NCBI GenBank assembly: GCA_036362985.1
Contig: JAYGXS010000005.1
Span: forward strand, 9,928,721 to 9,992,720
From: Ligula intestinalis
Lineage: Eukaryota; Platyhelminthes; Cestoda; Diphyllobothriidea; Diphyllobothriidae
Reading direction: 5' to 3'
DNA: 64,000 nucleotides
Shown here: one piece after another, positions 43,023 through 53,459 of the stretch
Position numbering within the stretch: position 1 is the first letter of the stretch
Layout of the letters: each line of letters begins with the position of its first letter
Made by a program: the position numbers and the translations under genes
The notes under the pieces: generated by a model
What the model saw: the letters and a program-made list of their open reading frames with translations, nothing else
Database searches by the model: none
What the model was told of the DNA's origin: nothing

Positions 43023-43369
43023 CTGATTGAAAGGAAGTCGCTGTTAGCTAAATGTGATATAATCACGTACTCGAAGGTCCAGTGCCCTGTTTTGTCGACC
43101 CGTGTCGTCAGATTTTCCGTTTTCATCTCCTGCTGCTTCACACTCATTCTTTTTCGAAAACAAAACATTAGAACGAGTAAATATTAGCAAAAATTGACAA
43201 ACGAAGCTTTCAGCAAATAAAAAATACCAGACGGCTGTTGATCACACAGAACTATTAAAGTACAATGCCTGACGATGGTTTTGAAGGCTAGAACAAAATA
43301 ACTTTATGTTCGTAGGTTTTCTGAATTTACTCGGAAACTAATCTCTAATTTCGGGTAACTCCGTTTATT

Positions 43370-43830
43370 CTAGGGTCTATAGGCACAAATCGAAAGTTGA
43401 TATTAATATTTGGGTTGAAGCCTATCATTTACTGCGGAGTGGATAGCCGCGTAATATGCGTTAAAATACCTTGTTCTGCCGGTAGAGTGTATCATGCAAT
43501 GCCTGACGGCTAACTATCTGTTGGCAGCTTGTGAACATTACGCGGTTATCTCGAAGGAACTGTTGAACTTCGGCTCGAATATTCCTATCAACTTTCAGTC
43601 TGCTCCTGTACACCCTCGAATATGCTGATTTATTCCAAGTTCAGGAGCCATTTCTGAGGAAATGAGGAAGCTACAATTGGAATACTACAAAGCGAATGCG
43701 GGGAGACCCGCTGGCGAGTTAAATCCCTCGCAGCTGTGCCATGCAGCAGCAGAATATCGGCGAAGCACGCGTGTCTGGCCTTCTAGTCAGTACCTCTGCC
43801 AGCAATGTAGTGTATCGTGTAGCCATAAGT
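43370..43830 (-). repeat. Dispersed repeat H, largest copy
   Basis: Shares blocks with 13378-13640 and 51600-51860 (CAGCTTGTGAACATTACGCG, CACCCTCGAATATGCTGAT, GCAGCAGAATATCGGCGAAG, CACGCGTGTCTGGC). The reverse complement of its end, CAGCTGCGAGGG, recurs at 60975 and 61890. Non-coding, class unknown. Confidence 0.5.
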
Positions 43831-44104
43831 CTCCCTGATGCGTTTTTGTAGCCTCAACACGGGGAACAGATTAGAGCATGGTATGCTTTAGCCTGACTGC
43901 GCTGGCAGGCTCGGACGGTGTACTGCAACGAGAGAATGATGTTGGCTACGGTGCTCTAGTCCACTCTTCACCATTAAAGAATCTGATGTGAGGCTTTGAA
44001 GCTAGCACGACGTGCTAAAAGTCGGGGCTGGCAGGCTGCCACCTGAGGGTGTAACTCTGTCCCGCTCTCGGGGCGATGCCTCAGACTGTAGTGACGTCTG
44101 ACTG

Positions 44105-45311
44105 TGGCTTCTCGAGCAGGTAAAGGGCACGCCTATGGGTTAGCCCATTTCCGGACTCAAAGCAGAGGTGATCCTGCAACGGCTGGAGTCGCTGGTTTTC
44201 CGATACCACAGACCGAAACTTTGGGCTCGGTATGTGGACGACACCTTCGTCGTAATTGAGCGGATCAGGTGCTGACATTCAAGGAACGTCTAAACGCCGC
44301 CTTATCGGAAATTCAATTGAGGATGGAGGAAGAAGAAAACAAACAGCTGGCATTTCTGAATGTCCTCGTTTGCCGCAAAGCCGATGGTGGCCTAAAAACT
44401 AAAGTGTTTAGGAAAGCAACCAACACTATGCAAGTCCTGAGCTACAACAGCAACCACCCAATCGGCCACAAACGCAGCTGTGTAAGAGCGCTATTCCGGA
44501 GCGTCGAGACGCATTGCAGCGAAGCGGAAGACAAAATTGCTGAATTACAATATGTTCGACGGGTACTGAGAGCAAATAATTACCCGCACAATTTTGCTAA
44601 CCAGTGCATACGCAAACGAGAGAAGAAGCCACGTCCAGCTGATCCAAACGTTTGCTGAGCTCTTCGTACCTGAAGAATGTATCGGAAGCGGTCAGCCGTC
44701 TACTCACCCCACTTAGAGTTGGAGCTGCGCACAGGCCAGAAGCAACCATCAGGCGCCGGGCCATGAGGCCGAAAGACCCACTGTCATGGCAGGAAACGCC
44801 TGAAGTCGTCTACCGGATCTGGTGTAGTTGTGGACAGACCAACTACGCCGGAGAAACCGGGAGATTACTCCGGACGCGAATAGCCGAGCATGTGGCGGCG
44901 TTGAGGAAGAACGACGCCAACTCCCAGGTTGCAGTTCACTCAACGGGACCCGGCCATATTTTCCAGTTTGACGAGGCCAAAATCTTCGCAAAAGCTGACA
45001 ACCGCGTGAGCCGCGAGCTGCTGGACTCATGGTTCTTAGGCCCCCAGTCTATCAACAAGCGCAACGGTTTGGCATTCCCATACGGTGTACTGAGAAGTTT
45101 CCTGAGCAAAAGAATCAGTCACGTGGGAAGGACTGGGCGCAACTCTGACGACAGCGGGCCTAATTTTCGAGCCATTATCAAACCTGCATCCGACGCGGAC
45201 AAGAACGCTGTTGCAATTAATGAGCAATCACCGGACCAATTAAGACCTCTAGTTGTGGCTACAGGAACGGACAATTATAGTACGCATGCGGGTGACCGCT
45301 ACGAACTATAA
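44105..45311 (+). pseudogene. PLE: end of reverse transcriptase and GIY-YIG endonuclease
   Basis: The longest Penelope-like coding remnant in the window. First frame: LLEQVKGTPMG, a stop, PISGLKAEVILQRLESLVF, KLWARYVDDTFVVIER (reverse transcriptase motif C, YVDD). A frameshift near 44265 leads to LTFKERLNAALSEIQ, EEENKQLAFLNVLVCRKADG, HPIGHKRSCVRALF (thumb) and NYPHNFANQCI. A second shift near 44655 leads to SYLKNVSEAVSRLLTPLRVG and the endonuclease: VYRIWCSCGQTNYAGETGR, LLRTRIAEHVAALRKND, FQFDEAKIFAKADNRVSREL, LDSWFLGPQSINKRNGLAFP. The GIY-YIG Tyr, Arg and Glu positions are kept. The 219-codon endonuclease frame is open. The element is 5' truncated and shifted twice, so as a whole it is inactive. 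It ends in a PLE tail at 45312-45450. Confidence 0.9.
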
Positions 45312-45450
45312 ATACCGTGCAATTTGTGCATGTATAACCCCTTATCTGCGCATGTTTCAGACCTGTTTATGATTACCTATGACTAAGGATTCCCGCCGAA
45401 ATCTAAAACGTCAGGACAATAAAACTCTTGTTCCAGCAATCGCTTCTTCT
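45225..45450 (+). mobile_element. PLE end (family C tail)
   Basis: Continues from the coding part: ACAATTATAGTACGCATGCG, CTATAAATACCGTGC, the degenerate motif CTATGAC...AAAACGTCAG (45377-45414), GACAATAAAACTCTTG, GCTTCTTCTTCG. It matches the ends at 46.5-46.8 and 61.5-61.75 kb. Confidence 0.75.
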
Positions 45451-45864
45451 TCGTCTGTGGCTTCTCTGGCAATACCACACAGCTGAGATCCGAGTCACCC
45501 CTTTATTTCTGTCTATCTCAAGTGAATCAATTCGTGCGTGTGAGGTATGCGAAGATGATTCAGCTGCAGCTGCCACGTAAGTCGCCATCTTTCGCCTACC
45601 ATACTGCAGGCACAAGGTGGACATCGCCGTTTGTTACGTTCGAACTGATGGATTCCCCATAGTTCCTTTTTCTAGTTCATCGGCTCAACAGAGACTAACT
45701 TGGGTAAAAGTGATTCTAGCTTGCAAGCCTTCGCAAGGCTCGAGCGCCGATCACATAAAAAGTATGCAAGCACCATTGATCTTCAGTCGTGTCTCAATCG
45801 CCCTCAAGAAAAAGGATTCCCTGACTGCCAACAGAATGGAATATGCGAGTTCCAGGAAGCAGAT

Positions 45865-45960
45865 CAGAAGACGAAGAAGAAGAAGAAGAAGAAGAAGAAG
45901 AAGAAAAATAAATGAGAAGAAGAAGAGGAGGAATAAAAAGACGAAAAAGAAGAAGAAGCA
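45865..45960. repeat. (GAA)n microsatellite
   Basis: Nearly pure GAA/AAG repeats with a few interruptions, directly outside a minus-strand PLE end. It creates an artificial Arg/Lys-rich open frame (45617-46024), which I do not regard as a gene. Confidence 0.9.
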
Positions 45961-46200
45961 ATCACTGGAACAAGAGGTTCATTGTTCTGACGTCTTGCAT
46001 TCCCTCGGGAATCCTTTATCATAGGTTATCGTAGAAAAGTCCGAGACATGCGCAGATAAGAGTGATACATGCACAGGTTGCATGGCATTTATACTTGATA
46101 GCGTTCATCCGCATGCGTACTATAATTGTCAGTCCCTGTAGCCACCGTTTGTGGTCGTAATTCGTGCGGTGATGGCTCATTAATTGCCACCGTGTTCATG
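45961..46200 (-). mobile_element. PLE family C end, left inverted arm
   Basis: Minus-strand tail: the GGATTCC...GGAATGC hairpin motif at 45987-46023, GTATCACTCTTATCTGCGCA, a TATAAATGCCATGC block and ACTGACAATTATAGTACGCA. Partner of the arm at 46540-46770. Confidence 0.75.
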
Positions 46201-46237
46201 TCCGCGTCGGTGCGGGTTTGATAATTGCGCGACAAGT

Positions 46238-46492
46238 ATGCTAGCTGTCGCCCGAGTCGTTGCTGAGCCCGGCCCTTCGCACGTGACTGATTCCCTTGCT
46301 CAGGAAACTTCTCAGTACACTATATGGGAACGCCAAATCGTTGTGCTTGTTGATGGACTGAAAACCTGAGAATAATGACTCGAGCAGCTCGCGGCTCACG
46401 CGGTTGTCAACTCTCATGAGGATTTCAGCCTCATCAAACTTGAAAATATGGCCGGGTCCCATCGAGTAAGCTGAATCTGGGAGTTTGTGCAT
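46238..46492 (-). pseudogene. PLE fragment: C-terminal part of GIY-YIG protein
   Basis: The minus-strand frame encodes HIFKFDEAEILMRVDNRVSR, ELLESLFSGFQSINKHNDLA and FPYSVLRSFLSKGISHVRRA, homologous to the C-terminal 80 residues of the endonuclease at 44.1-45.3 kb. The catalytic GIY-YIG core itself is gone. It lies between two inverted tails, the same arrangement as at 30.7-32.1 kb. Confidence 0.8.
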
Positions 46493-46800
46493 TTCTGCCT
46501 CACCAACGCTGCATGCTCGGCCATGCGCGTCCGGAGTAATCTCTCTGACGTGGACAAGAACATTGTGGCAATTAATGAGCCATCACTGCATCAGTTAAGA
46601 CCGCAAGCGGTGGCTACAGGAACTGACAATCATAGGACGCATGCGGATGACCGCGCAATCTGTGCATGTATCACGCTTATCTGCGCATGTCTCAGACTCT
46701 TCTACGATTACCTATGATAAGGGATTCCCGATGGAATCCGAAACGTCAGGACAATAAAACTCTTTTTGCAGTGGTCGCTTTTTCTTCTGATTCCCTGGCT
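46493..46800 (+). mobile_element. PLE family C end, right inverted arm
   Basis: GTGGACAAGAACATTGTGGC, GGAACTGACAATCATAGGAC, GCAATCTGTGCATGTATC, CTATGATAAGGGATTCCCG with GAATCCGAAACGTCAG (46712-46749) and ACAATAAAACTC. The hairpin GGATTCC/GGAATCC in front of GAAAC is perfect except in its loop. Confidence 0.75.
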
Positions 46801-47012
46801 GATTAAAAATCCACATTCATTTAGGATACTCTTGGTAGGTTAATTTCTTTTAGTGCATAGGTGCTCACCGGTCGGGTACGGAAATCACTTCCATCCCATT
46901 CTGCTTTGAGGCTCACTCTCAAACCCCCCGCCAGCATCTGCTCAACGAATTCTGAGCCGTTCTGTAGACAGGGAAAGCATTACCGACAAAAGTCAGGGAT
47001 AGTGTTATTGAG

Positions 47013-47247
47013 AAGAAGAAGAAGAAGAAGAAGACTCGATCGCTGGGACAATATGTTTATTATCCTGACGTTTCGATATCCGTCGCGGATTCGTCATCAG
47101 AAACACGAGTAGCTACTCATGTATCTGATGACGAATCCGCGACGGATATCGAAACGTCAGGCGAATAAACATATTGTCCTAGCGTCCGAGTCTTCTTCTT
47201 CTTCTCAATTGCTTCCTGGGACACGGATGTTCGCTTGTATTGGCAGA
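47013..47247. mobile_element. Near-perfect palindrome of two PLE ends
   Basis: Two PLE tails joined head to head around GAGTAGCTACTC (centre about 47112) without a spacer. Each arm is about 100 bases and the arms differ at only about seven places outside the variable (GAA)n tract. Both contain intact CTGATGA, 19 bases and GAAACGTCAG (47065-47100 minus, 47125-47160 plus). The right arm goes on to GCTTCCTGGGACACGG and TTGTATTGGCAGAT. Confidence 0.85.
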
Positions 47248-47257
47248 TAGTGTTATT

Positions 47258-47350
47258 GTCATTTTCGGCTTACTAGCCATCACCGGCCGGTTATATCTAA
47301 TGCCGGGTGTTGCGCCACTTGGGGTTCAAACCCATGACCGAGGGAGGTTG
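47258..47350 (-). repeat. SINE family 1, truncated
   Basis: Minus-strand pieces GGTTTGAACCCCAAGTGGCG, CATTAGATATAACCGGCCGG and TAGTAAGCCGAAAATGAC fit the B box and body of the SINE. Confidence 0.5.
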
Positions 47351-47954
47351 TCTAGGACTTAAGTTATTCGAAGTATTCAGATGGCTATATCGACCGGAAA
47401 CCAATCTTTGCTTCTACCTAAAATGCCAAGTACTGTACCATAGAAGCAGCGCAGGTTCTAACTAAAACCCCTGACAGGTGGTTCGTGATATTAACAGAAA
47501 CGCCAGAGTGACCCCCTGAACCCTTCGCGATTCTGTCTTCCCACAACGGTTGAATATTGAGGAGGCACTTTTGGAGCTTTTAGTTAGACGCAGTGTTGTT
47601 AGCAGTGGAAACTTAGGCAAAATGGGCATACTACTGTCTGCTCGTTTATGATAACGCCACTAAAGCTGATTGATTTTGGTATGAATATCTAGATCAACCT
47701 TCGGAATGAGCATATAAAACTTTGTTCAGAATGACTTGTCTAAGTCCGCCACAATATTTCAGAAACTAAAATGTTGAGCCATTAAGTCTAATATCGGCAG
47801 AATTCTTGGGGTTTGTTAAACGGGAAATTGACACTCTATGAAGATTCACTAATCGTTGACGGATCTCACTCGTGCCGCTTTGCGTTGGGGCTCATTCTCT
47901 AGCCTCGCTATCAGTCACACAGTGGCTAGCAGTCTGGGCAGCTAGCATTTCCGG

Positions 47955-48270
47955 CAAGGCAAGGCAGACTGAAATGGCCATTTCGGACTAAGTAGCTGTC
48001 GTCAGTCAGCCATACCCAACCCCAGGTGGTGCATCAGCCGAGGCTCAAACTCGCGACCTATCTGGTCAGAAGTTTAACGCCCTACAGTTCTCCCGACGTA
48101 GATGGACAAGAAAACGAGCTCGTAACTCAGTTGTTAGAGCATCAGACTTCTGATTATAAAGTCGTGTGTTCAAGTCTCAGGTGGTGCAATCTGGGATTGG
48201 GTGTGACTGGCTGACGAGGGCTACTAAGCCAGAAGTGGCAATTTCAGTCCCCTCGTCTTTGCCGAAAATA
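47955..48270. repeat. Head-to-head pair of SINE family 1 copies
   Basis: The minus copy (47955-48090) has CGAGTTTGAGCCTCGG, CACCTGGGGTTGGGTATGGC and GAAATGGCCATTTCAGTC. The plus copy (48108-48270) is the fullest in the window: A box GTAACTCAGTTGTTAGAGC, B box GTTCAAGTCTC, then GGGATTGGGTGTGACTGGCT, GACGAGGGCTACTAAGCCAG and TCCCCTCGTCTTTGCCG. The tRNA-like heads face each other. Confidence 0.75.
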
Positions 48271-49660
48271 CTATTTATCTATTGGGGAAATTTTGTTTTG
48301 CATAGATTCCAATATTCAATCAGCAAAAGCAAATCTAACCTAACTAGTATAAAAATCAAATGTTACCCTTCTTATGGAATATAAAAGGTTACTGCTTTTC
48401 AATTTTTTCTAAAATATAAAAGAATTTATCATGTTATGGACTTCTAGGCACTATTGTGAAACGGTTCTAAAGCGCAATAAATATATTTGAAGAATGTGCA
48501 ATTTCTACCAGGGCTTAGTAGAAATGTTATCTTCTTTCAAGTTTGTGCATGGTAATTACTTCACTTTGCTAGTAAACTTAATTCGGTGCAAAGTATATTA
48601 GGCAAGGGTAGTTTAAGTAGTTCAGCTCATATTTCCCTATTCCTCGCAATTTTTCCTACGGAAACGGTGGTAAGAGGGGTTTTGGAGGTGGGAAAATAAG
48701 ATACAGAGTAATGAAAATTTAAAGAGAAGTTGAAAAATGTCGTTGAATTTGTTTCCCGCGGCTGCTGGGAGCAAGTTGTTACGCATGTAAATTGAAGGTA
48801 TGCACGGCGCTTCGCGCAGCTGACTATGCTACGGTAAGTGAGACCTCAGGCAAATTGAAGTAGATGACCTCTATCCATCAATCCATTTTTTTCAGGAATT
48901 TCAAGAAACATGTATTTTAATAATTGGGTTTTTTCGTAATGCGTTAAAGGAAATCAATACAAATATAAATCAACAGCATTTCTAAATGCAATAAAATAAA
49001 AATGCATATGGCAGTTATTACATTATATTCCACTGCTAATCCTAATTTCCCATCCATCAAACCCCTATAATCGCTGTTTCCTTAGGACAAGACGCTGGGA
49101 CTAGTAGTATATGAGGTGCACTACTTAAACTACTGTTGCCGCATATTATCTAGATAACAAATATCACCCCATAATATGTTTAGACGGTCAGTATCCATTC
49201 TCGTGTTTGCTACTGTCATTTTTCACCGTAAGTATTTTTTATGCTCAAAAACTTATGCAAATGTCAATCGACTCTCCATGGGGTTCTAGAAATGTGACGC
49301 TAAAAGAGCACAAAAAGCTGCATGGAAAGGCAGACTACAAGTTGTGGTAATGTAAGTTCTTGGCTAGAAAGAAACGACAGTTGCGCTAAGAGGTCAGCCT
49401 AACCTTGTCCTTCGTCAATAGGGAAAGCCAGTTTATCCAGTTGCGGAATTTACTTTTTCGATACACAGCCACTTAAATATGAACTGGGCCGTTTGAAGAC
49501 GTTATAGGAACCAAATAACACTGAGCCAACTTTTAGACGGAAGGACAAAGTCATGATCGAATTTGGAGTTTGTCGGTTTCCGCACATTTGGTCTTACTTT
49601 CTTACTTACATTTTTCTTTTGCGAACTTGAATATTTATTTTTTGATTTCAGTAAAGAAAC
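48271..49660. other. AT-rich gene-free stretch
   Basis: Low GC. No exon, RNA gene or known repeat recognised. Confidence 0.4.
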
Positions 49661-49800
49661 GGTGAGTCTCTTAGCCCAATGATAGAGCGTTGGCTGCGCA
49701 AAAGCCTTCTCTGCTGTGTGGGTTCGACGCCCACTGAGGCCGCGAGTTATTTTTAAAATTGGGTCAATCGAAGTTACACATTTGTATAACACTATTTTGT
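49661..49800 (+). repeat. tRNA-derived SINE (family 2), second copy
   Basis: Head with CTTAGCCCAATGATAGAGCG, TTGGCTGCGCAAAAGCC and T arm GTGGGTTCGACGCCCAC (five perfect pairs), then TTTTTAAAATTGGGTCAATC. The stretch GCCTTCTCTGCTGTG is shared with the copy at 33.5 kb (ACCTTCTCTACTATG), as is the tail. Confidence 0.6.
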
Positions 49801-49974
49801 TTTACCGAACCAAGAATTAGGACCGTAAACTTGATGTGTAAACACGAACGTGCGACATGCTTTCGCTTTTCTGTGTCACACCGTATCATTACGACGTCAG
49901 AGCCTTTCCTGCTTGAGGCTGATTTTTAGCGCACATGAAAAGTGGCAGCCGAAGGGTCGCCGTCTACGTCGATA

Positions 49975-50109
49975 CGGCCTGTGAACAGCCTTGACCTAAA
50001 TCCCATTGAAAACCTATTCGCTTTACTGAACAGAAACGAAGACGAGCCAGCGAAATATATTCCAGTGGAGCAGAAGTGGGAGGTTTTTTTTAAACACCGT
50101 ATAGACTAG
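49975..50109 (+). pseudogene. Tc1/mariner-type transposase, C-terminal remnant
   Basis: The frame reads RPVNSLDLNPIENLFALLNR, then NEDEPAKYIPVEQKWEVFF before TAG. WP.NSPDLNPIENLW..LKR is the block carrying the third catalytic acid (the Glu of IEN) of Tc1/mariner DDE transposases, so this is the last part of such an enzyme, with Trp changed to Arg in the first position. Upstream DNA, about 49930-49974, has out-of-frame traces only. No terminal inverted repeats were identified. The remnant cannot make a functional enzyme. Confidence 0.7.
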
Positions 50110-51599
50110 CTAAAAAGTGACAATTTCTGTTGCATTTATATCCTCCTGACTTACATCAGATGTAGACGCTAAAGGACAATCAAGACAATAGTAATATTCT
50201 GTGTTATATTACATTTCCTCATCTTTTTTCCTTGTACTTTGTCCTCTTAAACTAGTATCAGTTATATAAAGCTTTAAATAATCGACCCATCGTACATTCG
50301 TTATTTTTTAGTTGATGGTTTTCGATTAAAAGAGTTAGCTCTCAGCTAATAACTAATACTTCATAAATCAACACATGCCTGTTTTAAGATTGGCTGTTTC
50401 CCTTAAACAGTTGCGTGGGGCAAACGGGTGGCGCCTTGTGAGGGTCCTTATGTGAAGTTGGTGGTTCCGCATTAGTTTCAGTCCGCGCTGTAAGATCCGT
50501 AAAAGATTGGAGTTAAGGAGCGCAAGACAGGTCGAGCGTACACTGTAGGTCTCACAGAAGGAGGGGCGCAGGGAAAGTTACTGGCGCGAGAACTACTTTA
50601 CAGCCATAGTAGATTTGCATACCACCTACCACACTCGCTCTTCTCTCACCCCCATCCGGAGTCTGATGTCATTGATGGTGGGTTCGGGCGCGGGTAGCTT
50701 GTGCGGCGTGAGCCTGTGCCTAGGTCTGTCATCACAGCCTCTCCATACATGACATTCGTTTGTGGTGCGCAGTCCTTGCCCATTTCTCCCATCTGGCCTA
50801 CGTGGAAATCCCAACGCGTGACCCATTTTAAGGACAAACTAAGGAGTGCATCCTACGCTGTACATGGCACTGTGTGTTTCTCTTTTCATTCGGGACAGAC
50901 TATACAAAAAAGATGGTCATAAGTAGTGAATGAAACAACAGACGACACGGGCTGCCCGTTTGGTCAAGTCATGTTCCTCTTCACCGACAGCCATTAACCA
51001 AGTTGTACAGCGTATCCTATCGGAATCACCGGCGGCCCACCAGTATTCGTCTCCGTAAGTCTATCTTGCGTCTATTTTCCACTACCGCTAAGTCTACCTC
51101 CGTCTTGAGCGCCTTGATAAGTGGGCGTGGGACATCCTATAATTTTTTGTTCAGCGCCTTATATTTGCGAAAATTCCCATTGAAAATTTCAGAAGATAAA
51201 TTGGCAAAGATACGTTTGTTTTCGATAGATTCTCGCCAGGCTTTTGCATTTATCTGGTTATCGATTCAATAAACTATGTGGGTTGGTAGAAAAAATAGTG
51301 CGGTTACCAGAGGAAGTGAGGAGAGGGTCGGGGTCCCTTGACAACAACACTATTTCTGCTACCAACCCCCATAGTTTATTTAGTTAATTACCCTGTAAAT
51401 ATAAAGGAGCGATGAGAATCTATCGAAAACAAACGCATCTTTGCCCATTTATCTTCTGAAACGCCTTTTAGCTTTAAGTTCCGAGGAAAGAAAGGCGCAA
51501 ACTTTGACTAAAGCCTTTAGGACAAAATAATGTAAACTAGGGCAAACATTTGATCTGAATATTTGAGTTTAAATACATCGAATACTACGGTATAAATGC
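50110..51599. other. Gene-free stretch
   Basis: Overlapping open frames at 50626-50922 on both strands have no family features. At 51243-51385 the words CAATAAACTATG-GGTTGGTAG and, inverted, CTACCAACCCCCATAGTTTATT form a loose 20-base inverted pair. No gene recognised. Confidence 0.4.
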
Positions 51600-51860
51600 G
51601 TAACATGCATAAGCGGCACCATGCAGCGCCACAATATCGGTGATACACGCGTGTCCGGGCTTTCAGCTAGTAACTAGGCTGTCAGTGTGGTAAATTATTC
51701 TATATTTGTAGGCTACGGGCCGTCTGTCGACAGCTTGTGAAGGTGGTGTTGGCATTCCACGGTAGTTAGTGGATTGCAACTCAAATACTCGTGTCATCCT
51801 TCGGATCTGGCCCTAAAAGCTTCGTTCTGAAGAAGTTAATTCGAGATCGCGTACTAATTC
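51600..51860 (-). repeat. Dispersed repeat H, diverged copy
   Basis: CATGCAGCGCCACAATATCGG, CACGCGTGTCCGGGC and GACAGCTTGTGAAGG are shared in order with 43690-43830 and then 43520 onward. Confidence 0.4.
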
Positions 51861-52875
51861 CCTCGGAAAGTAAACAATGCAAAATGAAAACTGTAGTTTC
51901 TGGACTCAAAACTCCTCACTATTCACAAAGCAGTTGCCGTCACCGTCGTCATTTAGGATGGTGATTATTATTATTATGCTGATAACCACGATGATGGTGA
52001 GGGCGATGGTAGTAATGGTCATCACGAAGAGGAAGAAGAAGAGTATGTTAACGGTGACATCAAAATCAACAACCACGATATTTTATGAAATACCCATGCT
52101 ATTTATATTAATAGAAATGCAATAGTAGGTGAAGGTAGGTTACTTAAGCCCCTTGAATTTACAATACATAGCCTGCCCCGATTTAGCTTATTATTTCTTT
52201 GTAAATGGAAGGCACCCTCTGTGTTAACTTCTACACTTTATATGACGGCATGCAAAAAGTTGTGGTTTCGTTAGTTAAATCGCTTTATTTAATCGAGAGT
52301 TGTTTTTAAGATCAATCAAGCTTGTTGTTATAGATAGGCCTAGAAGAGTAAATTTCGTAGAAAGTTACTTCTTTTTTCTGTTTTTTTTGCACACATTCTG
52401 TTGTTTGTCCCTGGTGAGGCTCCACCCTTCAACCTCCTATTACTCTCATTCTCTTTGTATACGATCCTTGTGTTATTGGTGGCTAAAGAGGCTTAGATAA
52501 CCTATCGCTATTTGATATCATTAATATGAGCAATCACATTATTCCTGCAAGTAGTACTAATTACAGAATAAACATAAGAAACGACAATGGGCTTTAGTTA
52601 TAACCGATGCAAAGTATTGGTACCTGTTCTGTCTCTTTTAAGTGTTGATTATAAGGCAGATCACGGACCGTCGTTTTTTTAAATGGTACAACTATTTGTA
52701 AACACTCATTCAACATATGTTCAAATTACGCCTTTCTGTATTTTGGGCTTTCGCTCCTTGTTATTACTCTTAGGGCATATAACTGACCTTCTGAGCCACT
52801 AAATATCCATCCGAATTGCTCTGATACCCGATCTCCAGACTACTGACTTTTTTCCTACTCAGGAATAAGGGTAAA
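51861..52875. other. AT-rich gene-free stretch
   Basis: Includes a GATGGTGAGGGCGATGGTAG-like trinucleotide-rich part near 51955-52040. No exon recognised. Confidence 0.4.
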
Positions 52876-53130
52876 TTATTCTCCATGAAAATATTTGAGT
52901 ACAATGATAACAATTGCAAAGCAACGAACCGGAACGGGAACCTGCGAGACGGATGCATTGGGCTGGACTTTAAAATCCTCGGCACCACATTCGCTGTTAA
53001 GGGATATTGTCTTGGTGTTACCTTGTAACGCCATTGAGACGTCCTGGGTATCGGTGTTGTGCACAAGGTACGTCGGCTGTTGTGGTTTCTGCGGCCCTGG
53101 TTGCAGCTGTGCGCCCGCTGCGTCGTGCAT
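52876..53130 (-). other. Unassigned open frame in CpG-rich DNA
   Basis: From ATG at 53130 (G at -3) the minus strand encodes 84 residues beginning MHDAAGAQLQPGPQKPQQPT with no recognised domain. It lies at the edge of a CpG-dense block (about 53030-53460), the sort of place where a first exon might be. There is no good donor (only CAG/GTTCCC) and no proven link to the NOL4-like gene further down the same strand. A second open frame on the same strand overlaps it. Confidence 0.15.
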
Positions 53131-53459
53131 CGCGCTCCTGCGTTACTGAGCCGCGGCCCAACTGGCCTCAGGCCGTGAGTGGCTGAAGCCGCGGCGTGTG
53201 CTGCTGCCCTATCGATCCGACTGCTCGCGCGTTTGCGCAGCACAGCGGTGCTTGCACGGTCCAGCCTCGTTCAAACACCACCCCCCCTTCATCCAGCGCA
53301 GAGGCGACTATCGACCGGCTGGTAATTACGGCGCGTGGCCACCTGCGCTTAGCCTACGCGTGTTGGCCTTTCCCAAGCGCTCAGTCAGACGGGCATTTCG
53401 ATTTTACCGCCTGCGATGCATCGCAGCCTCAAGGTGACACGTGGCCACTTTCGGACTGA

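Noticed and set aside
45617..46024. Arg/Lys-rich 135-codon open frame
   Set aside because: It is produced by the (GAA)n microsatellite and a PLE end; no domain or gene context.
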